A stretch of DNA of 20,744 nucleotides from ZC4RG30 sp964456255 (GCA_964456255.1 CAYWDZ010000030.1:1-20744), one strand, 5' to 3'; positions 1-8,491 are shown, counted from the first letter of the stretch. The notes: generated by a model from the sequence alone, not told the origin. Program-made: numbers and translations.

Positions 1-1693
1 GCATCTTGGCGCTGGTGCCGAGCTCGAGGATGGGGAACAGGTCGGTGAGGTAGTCGCGCAGCACGTTGCCGGTTACCGAGATCGTGTCTTCACCGGCGCG
101 CAGGCGCTTGAGCGTGGAATGCGTGGCCTGCACCGGTGATTCGATGCGGATGTCCAGGCCCTTCGTGTCATGGTCCCGCAGGCACGCGGTCACGCGTTCG
201 ATCAGGCCGCGGTCATACGCACGGGCCGAATCCAGCCAGAAGATGGCGGGCTGGCCGGTGATGCGCGCGCGGTTCACGGCCAGCTTCACCCAGTCGCGGA
301 TGGCCGCGTCCTTCGTCTGGCACATGCGCCAGACGTCGCCGGCATGCACGTTGTGCCCGGTGAGCACGGATCCATCCGCCGCAACCACGCGCACGGTGCC
401 GGCGGATGCGATCTCGAAGGTCTTGTCGTGCGAGCCGTATTCCTCGGCGGCCTGCGCCATCAGGCCGATGTTGCTCACGTTGCCCATGGTGCGCACGTCG
501 TAGGCGCCGAACGCCTTGCAGTCGTCGATCACGGCCTGGTACACGCCGGCATAGCAGCGGTCCGGAATCATCGCGACCATGTCGGCCAGCTTGCCGTCCG
601 GCCCCCACATCTTTCCCGATGCGCGGATCGCTGCCGGCATGGACGCGTCGATGATCACGTCGCTGGGGACATGCAGGTTGGTGATGCCCTTGTCCGAATC
701 CACCATGGCCAGCGGCGCGCGCGCGGCGACGGCCGCGGCGATGTCGGCCTTGACGCGGGCACGCTCACCCTCCGGCATGGCCTCGACCTGCGCGTAGAGC
801 GCGGCGAGACCATTGTTCGGATTCACGCCGGCTGCTGCGAGCGCCGCACCATCCTTTGCAAACACGTCTGCCAGATACACGCGCACTGCGTGACCGAACA
901 GGATGGGATCGGACACCTTCATCATGGTGGCCTTCAGGTGCAGCGAGATCAGCACGCCGTCGCGCTTCGCGGCATCCATCTCCCGGGCATAGAAGGCATC
1001 CAGCGCCGAGCTGCCCAGGAAGGTCGCGGCAATCAGCTCGTCGTCCTTCACCTTTACGCCATCCTTCAGCACCGTGACCTTGCCGGATGCGTCCACATGC
1101 TCGATGCGCAGCACGCCGGCCTGCGCGACGGAGACGGCCAGCTCATTGGCGTAGAAGTCCCCGTCGTCCATGCTGGCCACGCGGGTCTTCGAATCCTTTG
1201 ACCAGGCGCCCATCGAATGCGGATGCGCCTTTGCGTAGGCCTTCACGGCCTTGGCGACGCGGCGATCGGAATTGCCCTCCCGCAGGACCGGATTCACGGC
1301 GCTGCCGGAAACCTTCGCGTAGCGCGCCTTGATCTGCTTCTGCTCTTCGCTGGCGGGCGCTTCGGGGTAATCCGGCAATGCATAACCCTGGCTCTGCAGC
1401 TCGCGGATGGCGCCGACAAGCTGCGGCACCGATGCGCTGATGTTGGGCAGCTTGATGATGTTGGCGTCCGGTGTGGTGGCGAGCTGCCCCAACTCGGCCA
1501 GGTCATCCTTGCAACGTTGCCCGGCTGCGAGGAAATCGGGAAAGGCGGCCAGCACCCTCCCAGCCAGCGAGATGTCGCGGGTTTCCACATCCACCCCGGC
1601 GGTGCGGGTCCAGGCCTGCACGATGGGCAGCAGGGAATACGTCGCCAGCATCGGGGCTTCGTCGGTGAGGGTGTAGATGATCTTCGCGTTCAT
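1..1693 (-). CDS. icd: NADP-dependent isocitrate dehydrogenase, monomeric type (3' end cut by window)
   Basis: Cytosolic TCA-cycle enzyme that oxidatively decarboxylates isocitrate to 2-oxoglutarate, making NADPH. The 564 codons present run from an ATG at 1693 off the left edge; the monomeric family is usually about 740 residues, so roughly the last quarter is missing. Seen family blocks: the N-terminal NAKIIYTLTDEAPMLATYSL, IIKLPNISASVPQL, the isocitrate-binding stretch NPVLREGNSDRR, HLKATMMKVSDPILFGH carrying the catalytic lysine, ITNLHVPSDVIIDASMPA near the metal-binding acidic residues, EEYGSHDKTFE, and LFPILELGTSAKM at the edge. A good ribosome site (GAAGGA, then six bases) fixes the start. 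It lies 24 nt downstream of the TPR gene on the same strand, so the two are probably co-transcribed. It is unrelated in sequence to the dimeric E. coli Icd. Identification is secure. Confidence 0.96.
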   Translation of the reverse strand, partial: MNAKIIYTLTDEAPMLATYSLLPIVQAWTRTAGVDVETRDISLAGRVLAAFPDFLAAGQRCKDDLAELGQLATTPDANIIKLPNISASVPQLVGAIRELQSQGYALPDYPEAPASEEQKQIKARYAKVSGSAVNPVLREGNSDRRVAKAVKAYAKAHPHSMGAWSKDSKTRVASMDDGDFYANELAVSVAQAGVLRIEHVDASGKVTVLKDGVKVKDDELIAATFLGSSALDAFYAREMDAAKRDGVLISLHLKATMMKVSDPILFGHAVRVYLADVFAKDGAALAAAGVNPNNGLAALYAQVEAMPEGERARVKADIAAAVAARAPLAMVDSDKGITNLHVPSDVIIDASMPAAIRASGKMWGPDGKLADMVAMIPDRCYAGVYQAVIDDCKAFGAYDVRTMGNVSNIGLMAQAAEEYGSHDKTFEIASAGTVRVVAADGSVLTGHNVHAGDVWRMCQTKDAAIRDWVKLAVNRARITGQPAIFWLDSARAYDRGLIERVTACLRDHDTKGLDIRIESPVQATHSTLKRLRAGEDTISVTGNVLRDYLTDLFPILELGTSAKM

Positions 1694-1717
1694 GCAATTC
1701 CTTCAGGTAACCGGTTC

Positions 1718-2461
1718 TTACTGGAGTTCGGCCAGTTCACGCTCGGCCTGCTTGAGCCATTCACTCTGCGCGCGCTGGTAGTGGCGTGGTGCGATCGACG
1801 CCTGTTGCAGCAGGGCGCGCAGCACTTCGGCCGCGGCGTCCGCCTGGCCCTCCTTGCGCAGCAGACCTGCGTAACGCACGGCCGCCTCGGCGCCGGGAAA
1901 ATAGGCAGCAAGCGCCTTGTATTCCTCGAGCGCCCGCGTGGTCTGTCCTTCTGCCTGCAAGGCACGGGCGTACAGCAGGTGGCCCTCGGGGGAGCGGAAA
2001 TCCGGGTTGCGCCGGATCAGCTCGTCCAGCGTGGCGCGGGCGTCGCCGGCTGCGCCGGCGGCAAACTGCGCGCGCGCCAGGCCCTGCATCAGGTTTGGAT
2101 CGTGCTCGTACAGGCCGGTCAGGCAACGGCGGAATTCGGCCACGGCTTCCTCGTTGCGGCCCAGCCGCAGCAGTTCCTCGGCATGCCGCTGACGTGCTTC
2201 CACACTGCCGCCGATCTCGGCCCGCTGTGCCAGCCGCTTCAGCTCGCCCTCGGGGTTCAGGGTCTTCTTCATGGAGGTGAGCCGGCGCCGGGTCGTGCGG
2301 CTGCCGAGCAGTTCGGGCAGCAGTTCGACGGCGAGATACGCGATGACGCCTGCGAAGGGCAGCAATACCAGCACCCAGATCCAGATGAAGTTGCGGCCAG
2401 TCTTGATGCAATGAATGATCAGCGCCGCCTGAATGGCGATGGAAAGAATGGCCAGCCACAT
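1718..2461 (-). CDS. Membrane-anchored tetratricopeptide-repeat protein
   Basis: A 247-residue protein. The N-terminus has two hydrophobic segments (about residues 2-18 and 26-46) separated by HCIKTGRN, resembling the PLDc_N type two-helix membrane anchor. The rest is cytoplasmic and helical: a basic stretch (RTTRRR), then TPR-like repeats from about residue 75 to 225 (for example LLRLGRNEEAVAEFRRCL, ALQAEGQTTRALEEYKALAA, LLRKEGQADAAAEVLRALL). TPRs mediate protein-protein contacts; no catalytic motif is visible. I chose the ATG at 2461 because the first membrane helix begins there. Upstream in-frame codons would run into the divergent patatin gene and give a poor N-terminus. It is the first gene of a probable two-gene unit with icd. 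The family is recognised only as 'TPR protein'; the partner is unknown. Confidence 0.85.
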   Translation of the reverse strand: MWLAILSIAIQAALIIHCIKTGRNFIWIWVLVLLPFAGVIAYLAVELLPELLGSRTTRRRLTSMKKTLNPEGELKRLAQRAEIGGSVEARQRHAEELLRLGRNEEAVAEFRRCLTGLYEHDPNLMQGLARAQFAAGAAGDARATLDELIRRNPDFRSPEGHLLYARALQAEGQTTRALEEYKALAAYFPGAEAAVRYAGLLRKEGQADAAAEVLRALLQQASIAPRHYQRAQSEWLKQAERELAELQ

Positions 2462-2522
2462 GGGTGGCAAGCTTACCGTGCATGGCCAATGTGCGGCGAG
2501 GGCGATTATCCTTGCAGCCCAC
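2462..2522. promoter_or_regulatory. Divergent promoter region between TPR/icd and the patatin gene
   Basis: Only 61 bp separate two divergent starts. On the minus strand GATAAT (complement of 2505-2510) is a 5-of-6 match to a -10 box, with a weak TTGGGG (complement of 2530-2535) 19 bp upstream. The same AT-rich spot reads GATTAT on the plus strand. The hexamers are seen directly; promoter function is inferred. Confidence 0.3.
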
Positions 2523-4757
2523 ATGTGCACCCCAAGCAAATGCCTGCCCGCGTGGCTGGTGGCGCTTGCCATCTTCAGCACAGTGCCGGCAGCGGCGCAG
2601 GAGCTTCAACAAGCTTCCGGCCGACCCCGCATCGGCCTGGTGCTCTCGGGTGGTGGGGCGCGCGGGGCTGCGCATGTGGGTGTGCTGCGCGTGCTGGAAC
2701 AGATGCACATTCCCATCGATGCGATCGCCGGCACCAGCATGGGCGCGGTGGTGGGTGGCCTGTATGCCAGCGGACTGTCCGTCAGCCAGATCGAGGCCAT
2801 CCTGGACAGCGTCGACTGGTCGGATGCCTTCAGTGACCGGCCGGCGCGGCAGGGCCTGAACTTCCGGCGCCGCAGTGAGGACCGCGATTTCCTGGTGCGA
2901 CTTCCGCTGGGTTTTCGCGACGGGCGTTTCCTGCTGCCCAGCGGCCTGATCCAGGGCCAGAAGCTCACGCAGCTGCTGCGCAAGGACACCTTGCCGGTGG
3001 CGGACATTGCCGATTTCGACCAGCTGCCGACGCCATTTCGCGCCGTGGCCACCGACCTGGAGACCGGCGAAGCCGTGGTCATGGGAGACGGCGACCTGGT
3101 CACGGCACTGCATGCGAGTCTGTCCGCACCGGGCGTGTTTGCCCCGGTGCAGCGCAACGGCCGCCTGCTGGTGGATGGTGGCGTTGCCAACAATCTGCCG
3201 ATCGACGTGGCGCGCGCCATGGGTGTCGATCGGCTCATCGTCGTGGATGTCGGGTTGCAACTGTGGCAGCGCGACCGGCTGGGTTCCATCACGGATGTTG
3301 CCGGGCAGATGCTCACGATCATGGTGCGCCGTCAGGTCGACAAGCTGACTGAAACGCTGTCATCCGATGATGTGCTGGTGAGTCTGGCCATGCCTGAAGT
3401 CTCCTCCTATTCGTTCACCGATCTGCCCAGCGTGGTGCAGAAGGGTGCGCAGGCGGCAGAAGCCGTGCGGGATCGCCTGGCCCCGCTTGCGGTATCGCCT
3501 GAGGACTATGCGCGCTACGTGGCGGCACGCCGGCGCGAGCCTTATGCGCCGCAGATTCGCGAGGTGCTCACCCAGCCCGGGTCCGAAGGTCATGCCTGGG
3601 CGACCGGTGAGCTGTTCGGCGATCTGGCCGGCACGACTTTCGATCCGCAGCGACTGGTCCCGCGCATCGATCGCGCGTACGGGCAGGGGCACCTGGAACT
3701 GCTCGACTACGAGCTGCATCCCGTTGCGGGCAGCAACCCACCGGCGGCCGACCTGGCATTCCAGCTGCGCCCTAACGCGTGGGGTCCCAACTATGTGCGC
3801 GTGGGCCTGCGGTTGCAGGATGACTTCGAAGGCAACACCACCTTCGATGCAGCCGGCCGCCTGGTGATCGCCGACATCAACCGCTATGGCGCCGAATGGG
3901 TCTGGGAAGGCCAGATCGGCGGCAATCCGCAGCTGGGGACGCAGATCTACCTGCCGTTCAACCTCGAACACCACTGGTTCATCGAGCCGGCAGTGCTGTG
4001 GCAGGTTCGTGATCTGCCGCAGTTCGCGGGGGATGATCTGGTCGGAGAACTGCGAGTGCGCACCATCCGCTACGGCGGTGCGCTGGGAACCGAAATCGGC
4101 AACAGCAGCGAGATCCGCGTTGGCGCCGAACGCGAGCTGGGTCGCTACTGGCAGCGATTCGGCGATGCTGATGTCCCACCACTGCATTTCCAGCACAACG
4201 AGATCTATGCCCGTTACAGCCTCGATACCCTCGACAGCGCGGCCTTTCCGCAGCGTGGTACCTCGGCCGAGCTGGAATGGCGCACCCAGGTGGCCAACCG
4301 GCGCATCGAGCGGGTATCCGATGCGGTCAGCTTCGATTACCGCGTGGCCCATTCGTGGGGCAGGAACACCGCCGTGGTCTGGGCTTCCGGCGGAGCGCTG
4401 CTCAATCCCGGGTACGTGGACGAGCGCAGCTGGTATTCACTGGGCGGATTCCTGAATCTGTCCGGTCTGCCTGCAGAGCGACTGACCGGGCCGAATTTCG
4501 GCATCGCGCGGCTGATCTACTACCGCAGGATAGGCAATGGTGGCGAGGGCTTCCTCAATGTGCCGCTGTTTGCAGGGGTTTCAGCCGAAGCCGGCAATGT
4601 GTGGGCGCGGCGCGGCGACATGAGCCTGTCGTCGGCCCGCAAGGATGCCAGCGTGTTCTTCGGCATGGATACCTTTCTGGGGCCGGCGTGGCTTGCGGCC
4701 GGGATCGACAGCCACGGCCGGCACTCCTTCTTTCTATCGCTGGGACGAGGCTTCTAG
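2523..4757 (+). CDS. PlpD-like patatin phospholipase fused to an outer-membrane beta-barrel (type Vd secretion)
   Basis: A 744-residue exported protein. From the chosen ATG: a signal peptide (about 1-26, cleavage after AAA-Q), then a patatin lipase domain (about 33-330) with the oxyanion loop GGGARG (43-48), nucleophile motif GTSMG (Ser72) and catalytic Asp218 in DGG. A linker/POTRA-like part follows (about 330-410). The C-terminal half is Tyr/Trp-rich with alternating hydrophobics, like the BamA/TamA 'surface antigen' barrel, and ends in a C-terminal Phe (LSLGRGF), the usual outer-membrane insertion signal. This order matches Pseudomonas PlpD, whose lipase is moved to the surface by its own barrel. 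All catalytic residues are intact, so a phospholipase A1/A2-like activity is expected. An upstream ATG at 2433 would add 30 residues before the signal peptide and run into the TPR gene, so I rejected it. No clear Shine-Dalgarno precedes 2523. Confidence 0.93.
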   Translation: MCTPSKCLPAWLVALAIFSTVPAAAQELQQASGRPRIGLVLSGGGARGAAHVGVLRVLEQMHIPIDAIAGTSMGAVVGGLYASGLSVSQIEAILDSVDWSDAFSDRPARQGLNFRRRSEDRDFLVRLPLGFRDGRFLLPSGLIQGQKLTQLLRKDTLPVADIADFDQLPTPFRAVATDLETGEAVVMGDGDLVTALHASLSAPGVFAPVQRNGRLLVDGGVANNLPIDVARAMGVDRLIVVDVGLQLWQRDRLGSITDVAGQMLTIMVRRQVDKLTETLSSDDVLVSLAMPEVSSYSFTDLPSVVQKGAQAAEAVRDRLAPLAVSPEDYARYVAARRREPYAPQIREVLTQPGSEGHAWATGELFGDLAGTTFDPQRLVPRIDRAYGQGHLELLDYELHPVAGSNPPAADLAFQLRPNAWGPNYVRVGLRLQDDFEGNTTFDAAGRLVIADINRYGAEWVWEGQIGGNPQLGTQIYLPFNLEHHWFIEPAVLWQVRDLPQFAGDDLVGELRVRTIRYGGALGTEIGNSSEIRVGAERELGRYWQRFGDADVPPLHFQHNEIYARYSLDTLDSAAFPQRGTSAELEWRTQVANRRIERVSDAVSFDYRVAHSWGRNTAVVWASGGALLNPGYVDERSWYSLGGFLNLSGLPAERLTGPNFGIARLIYYRRIGNGGEGFLNVPLFAGVSAEAGNVWARRGDMSLSSARKDASVFFGMDTFLGPAWLAAGIDSHGRHSFFLSLGRGF

Positions 4758-4766
4758 AAGTGCTGG

Positions 4767-5039
4767 TCAGGCCAGCCCGCGGCTGGCGGCCAGATTCTCG
4801 ACCTTGGAGAACAGCAGCGTTGGCTGGTCGTGCGGTCGCGAGTAGTCATGGCGGCGGCTCATTTCAAGCAGCGCGGCATCACGTTCGGCTGCCGTGCGAT
4901 ACCAGTGCAGGCGGTGCCAGTCCGGCCCGAGCAGTTTGCGGAACGGGTCGTTCTCGCGCAGGCTGACGCGGATTCCGTACGGGGCTGGTTCTTCGCTCGC
5001 AGGGCGGCGCAGGTTATGGGCGGATTGCACGAGTGGCAT
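4767..5039 (-). CDS. Small conserved hypothetical protein
   Basis: 90 residues, soluble and charged, with no signal peptide or membrane segment. The core YGIRVSLRENDPFRKLLGPD, then WHRLHWYRTAAERDAALLEM and RRHDYSRPHDQPTL, looks like a short conserved family I have seen in gammaproteobacterial genomes without an assigned function. The reading frame is coherent and fills the gap between the patatin stop (10 nt away, convergent) and the next plus-strand gene. The ATG at 5039 lacks a Shine-Dalgarno. TAGAAT (complement of 5049-5054) sits just upstream and could be a -10 box giving an almost leaderless message. No function is assigned. Confidence 0.72.
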   Translation of the reverse strand: MPLVQSAHNLRRPASEEPAPYGIRVSLRENDPFRKLLGPDWHRLHWYRTAAERDAALLEMSRRHDYSRPHDQPTLLFSKVENLAASRGLA

Positions 5040-5086
5040 GGCGGCGTATTCTAGCAGCCGCCTTCAAAGGTTTCCCCGGGGGAGTC

Positions 5087-5683
5087 ATGTCGACACGAAT
5101 GCATTTCAGGGCTGGCCGGTCAGCCATGACGCTGGCCGTCCTGCTGCTGGGGGCCGCCGCGCCATCGGCATTCGCGGAATCGGCCTTTGATGGCATGTCG
5201 GCTTCACCGATATGGGGCAACTTCCAGTGGGGCCAGGCGTTCGTGCAACGTCACGGCGTTGCCCTGCAGGAACTCGATTCCTCCAGCCAGTACTGGCGGA
5301 TCGAAGGCGGCATGCGTGTCAACAAGGAGTGGATGGTGGGCATTGGTACGCAGCATGTGCCGCTTTCCTTCTATAACCGGCTCACGCAGATCTACGGCAC
5401 CGTGGTCTTCAATCCGGGTCGCGGCCCCTGGTTGTATGAAGCGGGTCTGGGCAAGGCCAAGTACCGGGCCGTCTATGACGGCGGTGGCGGTGCGCTCTAT
5501 GAGCGGCATTCCGGCCTCGCCGTGAATGTCGGTGCCGGTCTTGACTGGACTCCCAAGATCGAGGACGTGCATTTCGGCGTGCGCGTCACCTACGAATATT
5601 CCGGCCTCGGCCGGGCGGACCTCAGCTCGGGTACGCTGAATCATTCGCGTGTGAGCGTCGGCTTCAGTGCCAGCTTCTACTGA
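5087..5683 (+). CDS. Outer-membrane beta-barrel protein
   Basis: About 198 residues: a basic N-terminus, hydrophobic core (MTLAVLLLGAAAPSAFA) and signal cleavage before ESAF, then roughly eight short amphipathic strands rich in Tyr, Gly and aromatic residues, ending in VGFSASFY. The overall size and terminal aromatic residue fit a small 8-stranded barrel of the OmpW/PagL/opacity type. I looked for the PagL catalytic His-x-Ser pattern; NHSRVS near the C-terminus is not in a convincing context, so no enzyme activity is claimed. Start choice is uncertain: GGGGGAG (5078-5084) is only 2 nt from the ATG at 5087 and 14 nt from the in-frame ATG at 5099. Either start keeps the signal peptide. The upstream neighbour is divergent. 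Confidence 0.82.
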   Translation: MSTRMHFRAGRSAMTLAVLLLGAAAPSAFAESAFDGMSASPIWGNFQWGQAFVQRHGVALQELDSSSQYWRIEGGMRVNKEWMVGIGTQHVPLSFYNRLTQIYGTVVFNPGRGPWLYEAGLGKAKYRAVYDGGGGALYERHSGLAVNVGAGLDWTPKIEDVHFGVRVTYEYSGLGRADLSSGTLNHSRVSVGFSASFY

Positions 5684-5784
5684 CCGGGCTTGAGTACCGC
5701 GGAGCAATTCAACGCCGATGCCACGCTGGCCGGGGGCTTCGCCGCATTGCTGGAGCCGGCCGCACCGCGCCCGCGAGCGCCCCG

Positions 5785-6687
5785 ATGAATGTTCAAGTCC
5801 GCGTGGCCCTGCTGATCGTGCTGTTTGCGCTGGGGTTCATCGCGCGCCGCATGGGCTGGCTCAAGCCACCGCATGCCGGCTTCATGTTGCGCATGGTCAT
5901 CACCGTCGGGCTGCCGGCCATGTTCATCGCCGATGTCAGCCGCATCCACCTGCGCGCGGACCTGCTCGCGCTGCCGGCCAGCAGTGTGCTCATCATGCTG
6001 GTGACCTGGGGCTTGTCACTGCTGCTCGGCCGGGCGCTGGCTGCGTCACGCACGGACCAGGGCACCATCACCATCGCGGGCATGTCGATCAACAACGGAT
6101 TCCTCTTTCCGTTCGTGGTGGCCGTGTGGGGTCCGGTGGGCTTCGGCCAGCTGGCGCTGTTCGATCTGGGGCATGTGCTGGGCCAGAGCTTCCTGGTGTA
6201 TGCCATTGCCGCAACCTATGGCGGGCATGCCGCAGGCTTCGGCGCGATCCTGCGGCGTGTGCTGGCCTTTCCGCCGTTGTGGGCACTCGTTCTCGCGCTG
6301 TTGCTGAATGTCTCCGGCGTGGAATTGCCTGACTGGCTGTCCACTCCACTGCGCACGGTGGGGCAGCTGATCCTGCTGCTGGTGATCGTGGCACTCGGCG
6401 TGCTGTTCGACGTGCAGCTGCTGCGCGACCGGCGTGTGCCCGCCATCATCCTGCTGCGCATGCTGGTCGGCTTGCTGCTGGGCTGGCTGTGCACTGTGGC
6501 GTTCGGACTCACCGGCCTGACGCGCTCGGTGGTGCTGCTGGGCGCCGCGGCACCGATCGGCTTCAACGCCGTGGTGCTGGCGCACGTGGAAAAGCTCAAT
6601 CGCGATCTGGCCGCCAGTGCGGCCTCGATCTCGGTGGTGATCGGGCTGGTGTATGTGCCGCTGGCGCTGTGGCTGCTGCCACGCTGA
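5785..6687 (+). CDS. AEC (auxin efflux carrier) family transporter
   Basis: A 300-residue inner-membrane protein with about ten hydrophobic helices, five either side of a central loop, as in the bile/arsenite/riboflavin transporter superfamily. Seen: VITVGLPAMFIADVSRI in the first half, the conserved SINNGFLFPFVVAVWG region (the N-N/G-x-P type crossover), ALGVLFDVQLLRDRR opening the second half, and the matching GAAAPIGFNAVVLAHVE crossover motif. Bacterial relatives export or import organic anions such as malate or malonate; the substrate cannot be read from sequence. The ATG overlaps the stop of a short upstream reading frame (ATGA at 5785-5788) and lacks its own Shine-Dalgarno. It is convergent with pbpG. 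Confidence 0.9.
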   Translation: MNVQVRVALLIVLFALGFIARRMGWLKPPHAGFMLRMVITVGLPAMFIADVSRIHLRADLLALPASSVLIMLVTWGLSLLLGRALAASRTDQGTITIAGMSINNGFLFPFVVAVWGPVGFGQLALFDLGHVLGQSFLVYAIAATYGGHAAGFGAILRRVLAFPPLWALVLALLLNVSGVELPDWLSTPLRTVGQLILLLVIVALGVLFDVQLLRDRRVPAIILLRMLVGLLLGWLCTVAFGLTGLTRSVVLLGAAAPIGFNAVVLAHVEKLNRDLAASAASISVVIGLVYVPLALWLLPR

Positions 6688-6698
6688 AGCGGCTTCAG
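6684..6698. terminator. Perfect inverted repeat at convergent stops (possible bidirectional terminator)
   Basis: CTGAAGC-G-GCTTCAG is a perfect 7+7 bp palindrome. It contains the TGA of the AEC gene (6685-6687) and, on the other strand, the TGA of pbpG (6695-6697). There is no T-run, so rho-independent termination is doubtful. The symmetry is seen; the function is inferred. Confidence 0.35.
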
Positions 6699-7567
6699 GA
6701 ATCCCGCGGCTTCCTGCTGGACCCGGCGGCGGCGAGTTCAATCGCCGAGAGCCACTTGCGGATGCGGCGCGCGTCGGCAACGCGCGTGTACTTGCCGACG
6801 GAGTTCAGCAGCACGATGACCACGTCACGGCCGTCGACCAGGGCCTGCAGCACCAGGCATCTGCCGGCTGCGGCAATGTGCCCGGTCTTCTGCACGGATA
6901 CCCGCCAGTCCGGATCCCTGACCAGCGGATCCGTGTTGTGGAACTCGACCATCTGCCGGCCGATGCGCACGGACCATGAAGGCGTGGTGGAGAACTCGCG
7001 GATCAGCTCGTTCTGGTTTGCCGCCACAACCAGCCGGGCCAGGTCATTGGGGCTGGCGACATTGCGCGATGACAGGCCGGTGGCGTCCTCGAAGTGCGCC
7101 TGTGTCATTCCCAGCTGCCGCGCCCGGACGTTCATCGCCGCAAGGCATGCGCTCTCGCCGCCCCGGTAGGCACGGCACAGGGCCTGGGCCGCACGGTTCT
7201 CGGAAGACATCAATGCCAGTCGCAATAATTCCTGCCGCGTGAGCCTGGTGCCCACGGCCAGCCGCGAGGCCTCGCCGCCGGTGCGGCTGCGGTCGGCGGC
7301 GGTGATTTCGATCGGCTCGTCCAGCGATTGACCACCGTCGAGTACCACCAGCGCGGTCATCAGCTTGGTGATCGACGCAATGGGCGCGGCCCGGGACTCA
7401 TGACGCGCAAACATCACCGAGTCGGTGGTCTGGTCGAGCACCAGTACCGCCTCGGACCGCACGTCGGGAGACTTCTGGACCGGTGCAGCGGCCCGCGCGG
7501 CGCTGATGCTTGTGGCAGCTCCCAGCAGCCAGGCCAGCAGGGTGGGCAGGTGGCGGAGCGGTTTCAC
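6695..7567 (-). CDS. pbpG: D-alanyl-D-alanine endopeptidase (PBP7 type, peptidase S11)
   Basis: Periplasmic serine DD-peptidase of about 290 residues that cleaves D-Ala-mDAP cross-links in peptidoglycan. A signal peptide (LRHLPTLLAWLLGAATSISA) is followed by the three active-site motifs of the penicillin-binding fold: SITK (nucleophile Ser65, Lys68), SEN (Ser122, Asn124) and KTG (Lys227). ASPNDLARLVVAA and the short C-terminus fit PBP7/8 rather than PBP5/6, which carry an extra membrane-anchoring domain. I chose the GTG at 7567 as the start because it directly precedes the signal peptide; an in-frame GTG at 7576 is equally possible and a TTG at 7648 is the longest option. It lies 93 nt downstream of the SYLF gene on the same strand and could be co-transcribed. 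Confidence 0.92.
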   Translation of the reverse strand: MKPLRHLPTLLAWLLGAATSISAARAAAPVQKSPDVRSEAVLVLDQTTDSVMFARHESRAAPIASITKLMTALVVLDGGQSLDEPIEITAADRSRTGGEASRLAVGTRLTRQELLRLALMSSENRAAQALCRAYRGGESACLAAMNVRARQLGMTQAHFEDATGLSSRNVASPNDLARLVVAANQNELIREFSTTPSWSVRIGRQMVEFHNTDPLVRDPDWRVSVQKTGHIAAAGRCLVLQALVDGRDVVIVLLNSVGKYTRVADARRIRKWLSAIELAAAGSSRKPRDS

Positions 7568-7660
7568 GCGGATCACGGGCTCACTGGCAGGGCAGGTGCG
7601 GCAGATACTAGCCGCCGCACGCGCGATATGTCGTGAATCCCTGCGCAATTCTGTTTGCCA

Positions 7661-8491
7661 TCAGCGCGGCGGCTCGGCGCCTGGCGCCGGATCTTCCATC
7701 GGAAAGGTCTGCACCTGGCCGCTGGCGGGAGCCGGGGCGGGGTGTGGGCCAGCTTCCACCGGGCTCGGCGCCACCGTGGCGGTGCTGGTCGTCCCGGCGG
7801 TTTCACCCGTACTCAGTGCGAGCGCGGACAGGAAGCGGCGCGTGTTCTCCGAGTCGGGTGCAGCGGCTGCGCCACTGATGATCTCGGACGCGAGCACATC
7901 CTTGCGGCCGTAGAAGGCACGATTGCTCTTTTCATTGATGGACAGCGAGGTTCCGTCGAGCGCCACACCGGCGAACAGCCCGCGGGCCCGCGAATAGCCA
8001 AACACCTCGGCATTTGCGCCGGTGGCTGCCTCTGCGTTCCGGCCCACCGGACCGGCCGCAACCGAAGCGCCTACGCCCAGTGTGAGTTTGCCGTCGGCAA
8101 TGCCATCGATGCCGCTCCTGGTGGTGAACACCAGCACGACGTCGACCTCCTGCGCGCCGAACTGCAGACCAATGCTGGCGCCGGTGAGATTGATGAACAC
8201 CGGATTGCTGAAGCGGCCGCGGCTGTCGCGCACTGTCAGCACGCCGCTGCCGCGTCGTCCGCCGAGCACCAGTGCGGCCTTGGTGACGGATGGAATGACG
8301 GCAACGCCGTAGGCGCGCTGCAGCAGGCGTTCGGGAATCGACTGATCGCGCTGCTCGCGCAGCTGGTCCAGTACCTGGGCGGCGACCAGCAACCTGGCTT
8401 CTTCACTCGACGGGGCGGTGGTTGCGCCCTGGGTGGCGAGGCTGGCCATGGCCAGCAGTGCGCAGCAGCTCATGCGAAGGATGCGGTTCAT
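7661..8491 (-). CDS. Secreted SYLF-domain (Ysc84/DUF500 family) lipid-binding protein
   Basis: 276 residues. A signal peptide (MNRILRMSCCALLAMASLATQGA) is followed by a SYLF domain from about residue 40 to 215. Family blocks seen: RAYGVAVIPSVTKAALVLGG, RGSGVLTVRD, FINLTGASIGLQFGAQEVDV, GKLTLGVGASVAAGPVGRN, YSRARGLFAGVALDG and NEKSNRAFYG. SYLF domains bind phosphoinositides in eukaryotes; in bacteria they are periplasmic or envelope proteins of unclear role. The last 55 residues are a low-complexity Pro/Ala/Thr tail. The ATG at 8491 is supported by the signal peptide and a somewhat distant GGAG about 12 nt upstream. It is divergent from apbE, with 82 bp between the starts. Confidence 0.9.
   Translation of the reverse strand: MNRILRMSCCALLAMASLATQGATTAPSSEEARLLVAAQVLDQLREQRDQSIPERLLQRAYGVAVIPSVTKAALVLGGRRGSGVLTVRDSRGRFSNPVFINLTGASIGLQFGAQEVDVVLVFTTRSGIDGIADGKLTLGVGASVAAGPVGRNAEAATGANAEVFGYSRARGLFAGVALDGTSLSINEKSNRAFYGRKDVLASEIISGAAAAPDSENTRRFLSALALSTGETAGTTSTATVAPSPVEAGPHPAPAPASGQVQTFPMEDPAPGAEPPR

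Noticed and set aside
170..1201. Plus-strand open frame of 343 codons opposite icd
   Set aside because: Antisense shadow of clear isocitrate dehydrogenase sequence; His/Gly/Arg-biased and without any domain.
1217..2836. Plus-strand open frame of 539 codons spanning icd, the TPR gene and the patatin start
   Set aside because: It crosses three better-supported genes in the wrong frame and has no family motif.
5087..5683. Lipid A 3-O-deacylase (PagL)
   Set aside because: Size and barrel pattern fit, but the catalytic His-Ser-Glu arrangement is not convincingly present; left as a generic barrel protein.
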